From Bradyrhizobium sp. SRS-191 (GTDB lineage: Bacteria > Pseudomonadota > Alphaproteobacteria > Rhizobiales > Xanthobacteraceae): DNA of 49,374 bases. The first letter of the stretch is position 1. Every line of letters begins with the position of its first letter. Positions 18,306 through 26,880 of the stretch are shown here, piece after piece. The notes beneath the pieces were generated by a model. That model made no database searches and was not told the origin of the DNA. It saw nothing but the letters and a program-made list of their open reading frames with translations. The position numbers and the translations under genes were made by a program. The stretch spans positions 1 to 49,374 of the forward strand of contig NZ_JANBVS010000031.1 in assembly GCF_024586915.1 (NCBI RefSeq), written 5' to 3'.

Positions 18306-18821
18306 TTACTGCGCCTGCGGCGCGCCGTAGTTCGGGGCGAGCAGGCGGTTGCGGACGAGCCAGGCCATGGTGCGGGTCCAGGACTCCTCGGTGTTGCCGC
18401 GCATATCGGCAGTCATCGCCGCGACGGGCTTCCCGGTGTGCGCGTCACGCAGATAGATGTTCATGTTGAGGATGAGATTAGACACCTTCTGCACCGTGCC
18501 GGTAATGGCGAGATCGGCGCCGATGTCGGCGGCGAGCTTGACGTCGCAACCGCCGCAGGCCTGCAGATTGCTGTGGTGCGCCGCATCGTTAACGGGAGCG
18601 ATGTCGAGCACGCGAAATCGGCCGGAGTCCTGCAGCGCCGACCGCAGCTGCTCGGCCGCATGCGTCAGCCTGATCTGCTCGTCCTGGCGCGGCCCCTCCA
18701 CCTCCCCCTGCAGGCTGGTGTCGATCAGCTCGAAATCGAACACCGCCACCTTGGGCGGCTCGGCCTGCACCGATGTTGCGGATATCAGGATCAGCGATGC
18801 GAGGAGAACAGCCAGTTTCAA
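18306..18821 (-). CDS. exported DUF2380/DUF3280-type protein of quinoprotein cluster
   Basis: A 171-residue protein with a signal peptide (KLAVLLASLILISATSVQA) and a mature part starting PPKVAVFDFELIDTS, which marks the DUF3280/DUF2380 group. It has a cysteine pair in CGGCD and the motif ADLAITGTVQKVSNLILNMN. No ATG is available; TTG at 18821 gives a normal signal peptide and is the proposed start. The family occurs beside PQQ-dependent dehydrogenase genes; the role is unknown. It is divergent from the binding-protein-like gene at 18927. Confidence 0.72.
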   Translation of the reverse strand: MKLAVLLASLILISATSVQAEPPKVAVFDFELIDTSLQGEVEGPRQDEQIRLTHAAEQLRSALQDSGRFRVLDIAPVNDAAHHSNLQACGGCDVKLAADIGADLAITGTVQKVSNLILNMNIYLRDAHTGKPVAAMTADMRGNTEESWTRTMAWLVRNRLLAPNYGAPQAQ

Positions 18822-18926
18822 GGTCGTGATCCGAATGATGCCACAGCGGCCAAAAGTGGGGTTGAAAGCTAGGCCAAATCGTTCATCTTGCAAGATGAAA
18901 CCTCGCCGCCAAAGGACGAGGGAACC

Positions 18927-20135
18927 ATGGGAGGACATGTGGTCCTGGGAGTTCTGGCCCGATCTCTGATTGGAGCGATCGGCCTCATTGCCGCCGCAAC
19001 CGCTGCTGGTGCTGCTGACACGGTCGACATTGCGATCGGCTATCTCGGCCGCGCCGGCGTGCCGCAGACCTTGTCGCCGCTCGACCAGCCGGCGGCCGAT
19101 GACGGCGTGGCCGGCGCGAAGCTCGCGATCGAGGACAACAACACCACCGGCAAGTTCCTCAACCAGCGCTTCACGCTGATCGACCGCAAGGTCAAGGATG
19201 ATGAGGACGCGGCGCAAGCCGCGAATGAACTCGCGGGGCAGACCGGCTTCATCCTCGCCGACCTGCCGGCGGATACGCTGCTGAAGGTCGCAGATGCCTT
19301 GCGCGGACGCGGCATCACCCTGCTCAATGTCGGCGCCACCGACGACCGGCTGCGCGAGCAGGACTGTCGCGCCAATGTCATCCATGTCGCGCCGACACGT
19401 TCGATGCTGGCCGATGGCCTCGCGCAATATCTGGTGTGGAAGCAGTGGAAGCGCTGGCTGCTGATCACCGGCTCGCATGACAACGACAAGCTGTTCGCTG
19501 ATGCCTTGCGCCGCGCCGCCACCCGCTTCGGCGCCAAGATCGTCGAGGAACGCACCTTCGAGGACACCGGCGGCGCGCGCCGCACCGACAGCGGCGTCAC
19601 CCTGATCCAGCGCCAGATGCCGGTGTTCACGCAGAAGGCGCCGGCCTATGACGTGCTGGTCGCGGCCGACGAGAGCGAGGTGTTCGCCAACTATCTGCCC
19701 TACCGCACCTGGGACCCGCGCCCCGTCGCCGGCTCCGCAGGACTCAGGCCGACAAGTTGGGATCCGGCGCAGGACCAATGGGGCGCGACGCAACTGCAGA
19801 ACCGCTTCATGAAGCTGGCCTTGCGCCGGATGGATGCATTGGACATGCAGGCCTGGATGGCCGTGCGCATGGTCGGCGAGGCGGCCTCGCGCACCAACTC
19901 CGGCGACGCCAAGGCGATGACCGACTATCTCAAGGGTCCGAACTTCACCATCGCCGCCTTCAAGGGCACCCGCCTCTCCTTACGCGACTGGAACCTGCAG
20001 CTGCGCCAGCCGATCCTCTTGGCCGACGGCCGCATGATCGTTTCGGTCTCCCCGCAGGAAGGCTTCCTGCATCAGGTCTCTGAACTGGACACGCTCGGCG
20101 TCGACCGCCCCGAAACCAAGTGCAAGCTGCAATGA
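18927..20135 (+). CDS. PQQ-associated ABC transporter substrate-binding-like protein
   Basis: A 402-residue exported protein (signal peptide to about residue 30, AATAAGA) with the periplasmic binding protein type I fold (Leu/Ile/Val-binding like): VDIAIGYLGRAG start, GAKLAIEDNN, ADLPADTLLKVADAL. It matches the branched-chain type binding proteins found with PQQ-dependent alcohol dehydrogenases. In Methylorubrum a similar set of genes forms the lanthanide uptake (lut) cluster; that link is inference. The ATG at 18927 follows GAGGGAA. The rest of the transporter starts 585 bases downstream, beyond a block of repeats. Confidence 0.8.
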   Translation: MGGHVVLGVLARSLIGAIGLIAAATAAGAADTVDIAIGYLGRAGVPQTLSPLDQPAADDGVAGAKLAIEDNNTTGKFLNQRFTLIDRKVKDDEDAAQAANELAGQTGFILADLPADTLLKVADALRGRGITLLNVGATDDRLREQDCRANVIHVAPTRSMLADGLAQYLVWKQWKRWLLITGSHDNDKLFADALRRAATRFGAKIVEERTFEDTGGARRTDSGVTLIQRQMPVFTQKAPAYDVLVAADESEVFANYLPYRTWDPRPVAGSAGLRPTSWDPAQDQWGATQLQNRFMKLALRRMDALDMQAWMAVRMVGEAASRTNSGDAKAMTDYLKGPNFTIAAFKGTRLSLRDWNLQLRQPILLADGRMIVSVSPQEGFLHQVSELDTLGVDRPETKCKLQ

Positions 20136-20181
20136 TGTCGGATGTGATGATGTTGATGAAGATGCTCGCCGACGCGGTATC

Positions 20182-20290
20182 TCCCCTCACCCTGAGGAGC
20201 CCGCTGAAAGCGGGCGTCTCGAAGGGCGAGGCCCGGCAGGGGCCTCATGGTTCGAGACGCGCCTGCGGCGCTCCTCACCATGAGGGTCAA
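20182..20290. repeat. two adjacent dispersed palindromes
   Basis: At 20182-20234 is a CCTGAGGAGCCCGC / GCGGGCGTCTCGAAGGGCGAG element, an inverse copy of the one at 11758. At 20239-20287 is a CCTCATGGTTCGAGACGCGC element related to 11958-12012. Another pair of CGTGTTCATGG and CCATGAACACG arms follows at 20322-20386. Confidence 0.75.
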
Positions 20291-20459
20291 AATTCGAGGG
20301 CGGCACTGCACGCCGAGGGGCGTGTTCATGGAGAGGGTCAAGCGGCAGAGCCGCCGCTGCACGCTGACCATGAACACGTTGGCCGCGTGCTTGTAGAGAC
20401 CAACCTTGTGGAGAAGCGGGAAACCAATCGACCTCGCCGCGGGCACGACGTCCGTGACT

Positions 20460-20619
20460 GCGCCCTCGCTCCTTGTGGGAGAGGGCATGCACGACAGCGC
20501 AACGATCTCGGTCGGGTGAGGGGTCTGTCTCAACGAGTTGCGCTCGCGGAGAGAACCCCTCACCCAACCGAGCCTGCGGATCGGCCGGCGCTGCCCTCTC
20601 CCACAAGGGGCGAGGGCAC
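20460..20619. repeat. composite inverted repeat
   Basis: Same structure as 1226-1384: outer palindromes with CCTTGTGGGAGAGGG and inner GGGTGAGGGG arms in inverted order. Bases 20136-20719 hold only repeats and no evident gene, although they separate genes that are usually one operon. Confidence 0.8.
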
Positions 20620-20719
20620 TGCATTGCACAGCGTAGCGGAGGTTGCAGGCTGGTTCGAAGAGATCATCAAAGAAATCGGGAAGCGGGAAGAGAGTCTTGC
20701 GCCTAAACTGGAGCTGCAC

Positions 20720-21841
20720 GTGAACCATGAGCAGCGTGTTCATGAAGACGGTCTTGAGCGCGCGCGCGGTAACGGCGACGAGATCGAGTCTTCCCGCAGA
20801 CTCCGTCCTCGTCCTGAGGAGCCCGCCAAAGGCGGGCGTCTCGAAGGACGGTTAAGGCTTCGCAGGTACGTCGGCATCGCGGCCTACCTGCTCACCGCCG
20901 CATTGTCGCTAGCCGCCATCACCCCCGCCTCCGCCTACGTCGCCTTCGTCTCCAACGAAAAAGGCAACACCGTCTCCGTCATCGACACCGATACCTGGAC
21001 CGTCACCAAGACCATCAAGGTCGGCCAGCGGCCGCGCGGCATTGCGTTCACCCGCGACGGCAAGTTCGTGATGGTGGCGGTCGGCGACGACGACACCATC
21101 CAGGTGATCGACGCCAAGAAGATGGAGATCGTCGACACCCTGCCCTCCGGCCCCGATCCCGAGCTGTTCGCGCAGGATGCCCAGGGCAAGACGCTCTATG
21201 TCGCCAACGAGAACGACAACACGGTCACGGTGCTCGACCTCGAGAAGCGCGTCCGCATCGGCGACGTCCAGGTCGGCGTCGAGCCCGAGGGCATGATGTT
21301 GAGCCCGGACGGCAAGATCCTGATCTGCACCTCCGAGACCACCAACATGGCGCATTTCATCGACACGGCGACCCGCAAGATCGTCGCCAACGTGCTGGTC
21401 GATGCCCGGCCGCGCTATGCCGAGTTCAAGACCGACGGCTCGGAGCTGTGGGTGTCCGCCGAGATCGGCGGCACGGTCTCGATCATCGATCCGGCCAAGC
21501 GCGAGGTCACGTCCAAGATCAAGTTCGCCGTACCCGGCCTGCGCAGCGAGGCGATCCAGCCGGTCGGCATCAGCCTGACCAAGGACGGCAAGACCGGCTT
21601 CGTCGCGCTCGGCCCGGCCAACCGCGTCGCGGTCGTCGACGGCACCACGCATGAAGTGAAGAAGTATCTGCTGGTCGGCCAGCGCGTCTGGCACATGGAG
21701 TTCACGCCGGATGAAAAATATCTGCTCGTGACGAACGGCGTCTCCAACGACGTGTCGGTGATCGACGTCGCCGCGCAGAAGGTGATCAAGACCATCCAGG
21801 TCGGCGAGTTGCCCTGGGGCATCACGATTGCACAGCCATGA
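20720..21841 (+). CDS. PQQ-associated YVTN beta-propeller protein
   Basis: An exported beta-propeller with repeats such as VSNEKGNTVSVIDTDTW, VANENDNTVTVLDLEK and VTNGVSNDVSVIDVAA. It matches the propeller protein found next to PQQ-dependent catabolism ABC transporters. The signal peptide is RYVGIAAYLLTAALSLAAI to ASA, then YVAFVSNEKG. No start codon lies just before the signal. The nearest in-frame start with a ribosome site is GTG 20720 (GGAG upstream), which adds about 50 residues, part of them encoded by a dispersed repeat (20806-20850). The true start is uncertain. The stop overlaps the next ATG, so it is co-transcribed with the ABC genes. Confidence 0.75.
   Translation: MNHEQRVHEDGLERARGNGDEIESSRRLRPRPEEPAKGGRLEGRLRLRRYVGIAAYLLTAALSLAAITPASAYVAFVSNEKGNTVSVIDTDTWTVTKTIKVGQRPRGIAFTRDGKFVMVAVGDDDTIQVIDAKKMEIVDTLPSGPDPELFAQDAQGKTLYVANENDNTVTVLDLEKRVRIGDVQVGVEPEGMMLSPDGKILICTSETTNMAHFIDTATRKIVANVLVDARPRYAEFKTDGSELWVSAEIGGTVSIIDPAKREVTSKIKFAVPGLRSEAIQPVGISLTKDGKTGFVALGPANRVAVVDGTTHEVKKYLLVGQRVWHMEFTPDEKYLLVTNGVSNDVSVIDVAAQKVIKTIQVGELPWGITIAQP
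20806..20850. repeat. dispersed palindrome at the 5' end of the propeller gene
   Basis: CCTGAGGAGCCCGCC and GGCGGGCGTCTCGAAGGACG, a copy of the family at 11758 and 20182. It abuts the signal-peptide codons of the propeller gene and probably displaced the original start region. Confidence 0.75.
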
Positions 21842-22653
21842 GCACGCAGAACGCACCCGCTCTCGATCCCACGAGCCCCGCGCCGCAGCCGACGCCGCAT
21901 CAGGTGCCGGCGCTGTCGGTCGCGGGCGTCAGCCATTCCTACGGCGCCCGCAAGGCGCTCAACGACGTCAGCTTCGCCGTCCGGCCGGCGAGCTTCACCG
22001 CCCTGCTCGGCCTCAACGGCGCCGGCAAGAGCACGCTGTTCTCGCTGATCACGCGGCTGTTCGCGGTGCAGACCGGGAAGATCGATATTTTCGGCCATGA
22101 CATCGGCCGAACGCCGGGCGAGGCGCTGCGGCTGCTCGGCGTCGTATTCCAGCCGCGCACCGTCGATCTCGATCTGTCGCTGCGGCAGAACCTGCTCTAC
22201 CACGCCGCGCTCCACGGCATCTCCCGACGCGAGGCCCGCGCGCGCAGCGAGGAGCTGCTGGCGCGCATCGGCCTGGCCGATCGCGCCGGCAACAAGGTGC
22301 GCGACCTCTCCGGCGGCCAGATGCGCCGGCTGGAGATCGCCCGCGCGCTGCTGCACCGGCCGCGCCTGCTGCTGCTCGACGAGGCCACGGTGGGACTCGA
22401 CGTCAAAGCCCGCGCCGACATCGTCGGCCATGTCCGCCAGCTCGTCACCGAGCAGGGCATCGGCGTGCTCTGGGCAACGCATCTGTTCGACGAGATCGCC
22501 CCGACCGATGACCTCGTGGTGCTGCATCAGGGCCGCGTGCTCGCGCGCGGGCCCGTGCCGCAGGTGATCGCCGAGGCCGGCGCGTCAGATGTCAATGCCG
22601 CGTTTGCACGGCTGACGACCCAGGCCAGTTCGGCGCGGAGCACAGAGCCATGA
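21838..22653 (+). CDS. PQQ-associated ABC transporter ATPase
   Basis: A 271-residue ABC ATPase with Walker A GLNGAGKST, signature LSGGQMRR, Walker B LLLLDEATVGLD and the switch histidine in WATHLFDE. It resembles the ATPase found with ABC-2 permeases beside PQQ-dependent dehydrogenases (and LutE of the lanthanide uptake cluster). The start overlaps the propeller stop by four bases and the end overlaps the permease start by four bases, so coupling is tight. The cargo is not known from sequence. Confidence 0.88.
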   Translation: MSTQNAPALDPTSPAPQPTPHQVPALSVAGVSHSYGARKALNDVSFAVRPASFTALLGLNGAGKSTLFSLITRLFAVQTGKIDIFGHDIGRTPGEALRLLGVVFQPRTVDLDLSLRQNLLYHAALHGISRREARARSEELLARIGLADRAGNKVRDLSGGQMRRLEIARALLHRPRLLLLDEATVGLDVKARADIVGHVRQLVTEQGIGVLWATHLFDEIAPTDDLVVLHQGRVLARGPVPQVIAEAGASDVNAAFARLTTQASSARSTEP

Positions 22654-23504
22654 GCGTCACCACCGTTCACAATCCTGCTCCCACCCGCAGCGGCTTCTCC
22701 GCCGGCGAATACATCACCTGCCTCATCGGCATCGTCTGGCGCGAGGGCCTGCGCTTCCTGCATCAGCGCGAGCGCTTCATCTCGGCCCTGGTGCGGCCGC
22801 TGGTCTGGCTATTCATCTTCGCGGCCGGCTTCCGCCAGGTGCTCGGCATCTCGATCATCCCGCCCTACGAGACCTACATCCTCTACGAGGTCTATATCGC
22901 GCCGGGCCTGATGGCGATGATCCAGCTGTTCAACGGCATGCAGTCGTCGCTGTCGATGGTCTACGACCGCGAGATGGGCAACATGCGCACTTTGCTGGTG
23001 AGCCCGCTGCCGCGCGGCTACCTGCTGTTCTGCAAGCTGCTCGCCGGCACCGCCGTCTCCGTGCTGCAAGTCTACGCCTTCCTGATCATCGCCTGGTTCT
23101 GGGACATCACGCCACCGCCGATGGGCTACCTCACCGTGCTGCCGGCGCTGATCCTCTCCGGCCTGATGCTGGGTGCGCTGGGCATGCTGATCTCCTCCGG
23201 CATCAAGCAGCTCGAGAACTTTGCCGGCGTGATGAACTTCGTGATCTTTCCGATGTTCTTCGCCTCGTCGGCGCTCTACCCCTTGTGGCGCGTCGAGGAA
23301 GGCAGCCCGTGGCTGGCCTATCTCTGCGAGGCCAATCCCTTCACCCACGCAGTCGAGCTCATTCGTTTTGCGCTGTACGGCAAGCTGAACTGGGTTTCGC
23401 TCGCGGTGGTCGGCGGCTGCACCGCCGTGTTCATGATTGGCGCGATCCTGGCCTATGATCCGTCGCGCGGGTTTGTCAGGCGTGGTCCCGGAGGCGAGGC
23501 ATGA
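22650..23504 (+). CDS. PQQ-associated ABC-2 type permease
   Basis: A 284-residue integral membrane protein with about six helices and the ABC-2 family pattern (LVRPLVWLFIFAAGF, MVYDREMGNMRTLLVSPLPRG, LYPLWRVEEGSPWLAYLCEANP). It is the membrane part for the ATPase just upstream, of the PedC-like group found with quinoprotein ethanol dehydrogenases. It overlaps the next gene by four bases. Confidence 0.87.
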   Translation: MSVTTVHNPAPTRSGFSAGEYITCLIGIVWREGLRFLHQRERFISALVRPLVWLFIFAAGFRQVLGISIIPPYETYILYEVYIAPGLMAMIQLFNGMQSSLSMVYDREMGNMRTLLVSPLPRGYLLFCKLLAGTAVSVLQVYAFLIIAWFWDITPPPMGYLTVLPALILSGLMLGALGMLISSGIKQLENFAGVMNFVIFPMFFASSALYPLWRVEEGSPWLAYLCEANPFTHAVELIRFALYGKLNWVSLAVVGGCTAVFMIGAILAYDPSRGFVRRGPGGEA

Positions 23505-24112
23505 CGGTGAGATCGATACTACTGGCCGCCGCTCTGTTCGCAGCGGCCAGCGCCGCACAGGCCGCCGATCCGCGCTATCCCGACTGGCCCTGCCCGCAGG
23601 CCAAGGTGCCGGAGATTTCGATCGCGGCGGTCTGGTCGGGTCCGCCGGTCGATGACGTCGGCACGAGCTGGAAGGACGACGCGAAGATTTCGGAGCTCGT
23701 TGCCAAGCTCGCGGCGCGCCGCTTTCCGCTCGAACAGGCGCAGAAGGACGTCGCTGATTTTCTTACTGGCACGGCCGAGGAGAAGACCCGCAAGGGCAAG
23801 CTGCTGTTCGCAGGTCTGTTCGACACGCTGAACGCACAGCGCACGTCTGTCATGAACGGGCTGGAGCGCGTCATGCGCAAGCAGCGCGAGGCGGTCGACA
23901 AGGTGCGCGGCGATACCATCGCGCTGCAGGAGATGCAGAGCAGCACCACGCGCGACGAGGCCAAGGTCGAGGAGTTGAGCAATCAGCTCAACTGGGAGAC
24001 CCGCATCTTCGAAGACCGCCGCCGCGTCATGAAATTCGTCTGCGAGGTCCCGACCGCCATAGACCAGCGCCTGTTCGCTCTCGCTCGCGAGATCCAGCAG
24101 GACATGGAGTAG
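23501..24112 (+). CDS. exported coiled-coil protein of the quinoprotein cluster
   Basis: A 203-residue protein with a clear signal peptide (cleavage after AAQA), then DPRYPDWPCPQAKVPEIS and a long helical region (about 70-200) rich in K, E and R that may form a coiled coil. Two cysteines (CPQ and FVCEVP) frame the helical part. It is the last gene of the propeller-ATPase-permease operon. Similar proteins accompany PQQ/lut clusters; the role is unknown. Confidence 0.75.
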   Translation: MTVRSILLAAALFAAASAAQAADPRYPDWPCPQAKVPEISIAAVWSGPPVDDVGTSWKDDAKISELVAKLAARRFPLEQAQKDVADFLTGTAEEKTRKGKLLFAGLFDTLNAQRTSVMNGLERVMRKQREAVDKVRGDTIALQEMQSSTTRDEAKVEELSNQLNWETRIFEDRRRVMKFVCEVPTAIDQRLFALAREIQQDME

Positions 24113-24177
24113 ATCCGCGGATGCCGCTCGCTCATCATCACCAGAACGAAGAGAGGGCGTACCGACGCTTCAACAAC

Positions 24178-24258
24178 GTCATGGCCGGGCTTGTCCCGGC
24201 CATCCACGTCTTTCAACGCGGCACCACGTGGATGCCCGGGACAAGCCCGGGCATGACG
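24178..24258. repeat. dispersed double hairpin (ATGGCCGGGCTTGT type)
   Basis: Two palindromes in a row: ATGGCCGGGCTTGTCCCGGC at the left and CCCGGGACAAGCCCGGGCAT at the right, joined by ACGT-rich arms. A near-identical copy is at 47956-48040. It lies between the convergent exported protein and CXXCW genes and could act as a bidirectional terminator. Confidence 0.85.
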
Positions 24259-24303
24259 AGTCAAACAACTAGCCGCGGAGTCTGTCGCCACCGTGCCGTC
24301 CGC

Positions 24304-24864
24304 TCACTCCTCCGGCCGCGGCTCGGGCTGGGTCTGCTGCAGCGGCAGGTCGGCGCGGGCCCAGCCGTCGGTGCCGTCGGGGTACCAGGCGACGTTGCGG
24401 TAGCCGTAGGTAAGCGCGCGCCGCGCGGCATTCCAAGACATCCAGCAATCCTCGAGACAGTAGAAGACAAGCGCACGACCGAGATCGCCGTCCGACGCAC
24501 GCGCAAGGCCGCGCTTCAAATAATCCTCCGTCGCCGCCGCGAGCACGCCATAACCGGTGTCGGGCAGCCAGATGCTGCCGGGAATGTCGAGCCGCGGCTG
24601 CTCCCGCCACACGGTGCCGGCCGGCAAGTTCTTCGGCTTCGGCGGACGCGGCAGCACATCGATGAAAGCAGCGGCCTTGTCGCGCCAGATCGCCTCGATG
24701 TCCCGCGTCGACAGCACCCGAGCGCCCTTGAGTGTCGTCGGCACCGGCGCGCGATAGTTCTCGGTGCGGTAGCTGTCCGGCTCCGGCACGAGGTCGTCGG
24801 CCCGAACCGCGGCGGCGATCAGCAGCAGGCCTGCCAATGCCGCAGCGGTGAACCGGCCGATCAT
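24304..24864 (-). CDS. PQQ-associated CXXCW rhodanese-like protein
   Basis: A 186-residue exported protein (signal peptide to about 22, VRA-DD) with a rhodanese-like fold. The active loop is CLEDCW, the CXXCW motif that names the PQQ-dependent catabolism-associated family, followed by SWNAARRALTYGYRNVAWYPDG. It probably handles sulfur or disulfides in the periplasm next to quinoprotein dehydrogenases; the precise job is unknown. Its ATG overlaps the stop of the upstream binding protein by four bases. Confidence 0.88.
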   Translation of the reverse strand: MIGRFTAAALAGLLLIAAAVRADDLVPEPDSYRTENYRAPVPTTLKGARVLSTRDIEAIWRDKAAAFIDVLPRPPKPKNLPAGTVWREQPRLDIPGSIWLPDTGYGVLAAATEDYLKRGLARASDGDLGRALVFYCLEDCWMSWNAARRALTYGYRNVAWYPDGTDGWARADLPLQQTQPEPRPEE

Positions 24865-25736
24865 GGCTTCGCCGCAGCCTCGGCGGTGATCAGATGATTG
24901 CTCTCATCCAGCAGCGGCACGCCGAAGTCGAGCAGGATCTTGTTGATCTCGCCTTGGTTCTCCTGGATCAGCTTGTTGAGCTGCCGCCGCCAGTTCTGGT
25001 CCGCCCCGCGCACGCCCATGGCGATGCGATAGATCAGCTTCGGCCCGGACGTCTCCTTGACCAGCGGCGTCACATGCAGCTGCGGGCTCGCCTGCTTGGC
25101 ATAGTAGCCGGCCATCGGCCCCCACAGCACGCCGGCATCGATCTCGCCGGACTTCAGATCGTTGATCATCGCTTCGGCCGACGAGTCCACGCGCGTGTCG
25201 ATCATCAGCGGATACGGCTTGGCCGTCGTCATCAGTCCGGCCAGCGCCATGTTGGTCGCCGGCGGCGTGCCGGCCACGATGCCGATATGCTTGCCCTTGA
25301 GCTTGGCGTCCTCAAGTGTGGTGACGTCGGCAAGGTCGGAGCCCGGCTTGGTCACGATGGCGTAAGCCGTCCGGTAATAGGGACTGGTGCTCTGCACCAG
25401 ATCGTCACCTTGCGGAAAGCCCATGATGACGTCGCAGCGATGCGAGCCCAGCGTCATGCGCACGAAGCCGGTGGCCTGCGGGAAGAACGTGTAGTCGACC
25501 TTCTTCTGCAGCTTGGCAGCGAGGAAATCCGCGAGCTTGTTCTCAAAACCCTCGCCCTTCTCGTTCGAGAACGGCAGGTTGCGCGGGTCGGCGCAGACGC
25601 GCAGCACCTTCGGATCGACCAGCTCGATCGACAGGTCCAGGCCGTCATTGCTTTGCGCGTAGGAGGCAGCAGGTCCGAGCAGAGTGAGGCCCGCGGCAAC
25701 GGCCAGCGAGCCGACAACAGTCCAACGCTTCGTCAT
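24861..25736 (-). CDS. quinoprotein dehydrogenase-associated periplasmic binding protein
   Basis: A 291-residue exported protein (signal peptide to ASYA) of the solute-binding family 3 type: LRVCADPRNLPFSNEKGEGFENKLADFLA, RTAYAIVTKPGSDL, AGVLWGPMAGYYAKQ. It belongs to the MoxJ/XoxJ-like group found with PQQ-dependent dehydrogenases. Structural work on XoxJ suggests such proteins help activate the dehydrogenase rather than carry a solute. A start four residues earlier (25748) is also possible. It forms an operon with the CXXCW gene. A second family member is at 34791. Confidence 0.85.
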   Translation of the reverse strand: MTKRWTVVGSLAVAAGLTLLGPAASYAQSNDGLDLSIELVDPKVLRVCADPRNLPFSNEKGEGFENKLADFLAAKLQKKVDYTFFPQATGFVRMTLGSHRCDVIMGFPQGDDLVQSTSPYYRTAYAIVTKPGSDLADVTTLEDAKLKGKHIGIVAGTPPATNMALAGLMTTAKPYPLMIDTRVDSSAEAMINDLKSGEIDAGVLWGPMAGYYAKQASPQLHVTPLVKETSGPKLIYRIAMGVRGADQNWRRQLNKLIQENQGEINKILLDFGVPLLDESNHLITAEAAAKP

Positions 25737-25897
25737 TCTTATTTCCATCCCTATCGAGCGCATCGAGGTATTTTTGAAAATGCTAGGCCGCCGGCCTCGC
25801 CCGCGCAACAGCTGCTGTCATCCCGAAGAATTGACCCGATGCTGCGCCGCAACGCGGGCGGCAGGATGCACAGGTCGCACGCGAGCGAGGCGAACCC

Positions 25898-26824
25898 ATG
25901 ATCAGCCGGGTGATCATCGCGATCATGGCCTGGGGCATGCTCGCGCTCGGCGGCGTCGTGCATGCCGAGCAGCGGGAACTACAGGTCGACGAGATTGCGC
26001 CCGGTGTGTTCGTCCATGTCGGGCAGACAGCCTTGATGACCGCCGACAACGACGGCGCCATCGCCAATGTCGGCTTCGTCGTCGGCAATGACGCAGTCGC
26101 CGTGATCGATACCGGTGGCAGCGTCCGCGAAGCCCGCGCATTGCTCGCGGCGATCCGCGCCCGCACCCCAAAGCCGATCCGCTACGTGATCAATACCCAT
26201 GCCCATCCCGACCATGTCTTCGGCAACGCCGCGTTCCAGGCCGATGGCACCAGCTTCGTCGGCGCCAAGAACCTGCCCCGCGCACTGGCCCTGCGCGGAC
26301 CGCATTACATCGAGGCGTTTCGCCGCCTGATGGGCGGGGAGCTGATCGACGAGGTCCGCCTGGTGCCGCCCTCGATCGCCGTCGAGGATCTGATGTCGCT
26401 CGATCTCGGTGGCCGCACACTCTCCCTGAAGGCCTGGAGCACGGCGCATAGTGACTGCGACCTGACGGTCCTTGATGAGCAGAGCCGGACCCTGTTTGCG
26501 GGCGATCTTGTTTTCCTGCGTCACATCCCCGTGATGGACGGTAGCCTGCGTGGCTGGATTGCCGACATCGCGGTGCTCGGTGCGATGACAGCCGATCGCG
26601 TCGTGCCCGGCCATGGGCCGGTCAGTCCGTGGCCGCTGGCGCTCGCAGACGAGCGCCGTTATCTCGATACTCTCGCTTTCGATGTTCGCGGGCTGATCAA
26701 GGCGGGCAAGCCGATCGCGGATGCGGCGGGAGCCGCCGGATCGGAGCGCGGCAAATGGGAGCTGTTCGACGACTACAATGCGCGGAACGCCACCGCGGCG
26801 TTCTCGGAAATGGAATGGGAATGA
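25898..26824 (+). CDS. quinoprotein relay zinc metallo-hydrolase (SoxH-like)
   Basis: A 308-residue exported metallo-beta-lactamase-fold protein (signal peptide to VVHA). The zinc motif is THAHPDHVFGN, with further ligands in HSDCDLTV and PGHGPV. It matches the quinoprotein relay system hydrolases related to SoxH, which are found with SoxYZ-like carriers beside PQQ dehydrogenases. The substrate is unknown. The SoxYZ-like gene follows 56 bases downstream; together with the CXXCW protein these make a periplasmic sulfur-relay-like group. Confidence 0.86.
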   Translation: MISRVIIAIMAWGMLALGGVVHAEQRELQVDEIAPGVFVHVGQTALMTADNDGAIANVGFVVGNDAVAVIDTGGSVREARALLAAIRARTPKPIRYVINTHAHPDHVFGNAAFQADGTSFVGAKNLPRALALRGPHYIEAFRRLMGGELIDEVRLVPPSIAVEDLMSLDLGGRTLSLKAWSTAHSDCDLTVLDEQSRTLFAGDLVFLRHIPVMDGSLRGWIADIAVLGAMTADRVVPGHGPVSPWPLALADERRYLDTLAFDVRGLIKAGKPIADAAGAAGSERGKWELFDDYNARNATAAFSEMEWE

Positions 26825-26880
26825 CCGTGGGGACGCGCTATGATCGCCGACAAACCAGAATGCTTCCGGAGGACTGCGCC

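Noticed and set aside
24121..24897. Plus-strand frame across the repeat and the CXXCW gene
   Set aside because: It starts in a dispersed hairpin and runs antisense to a well supported gene.
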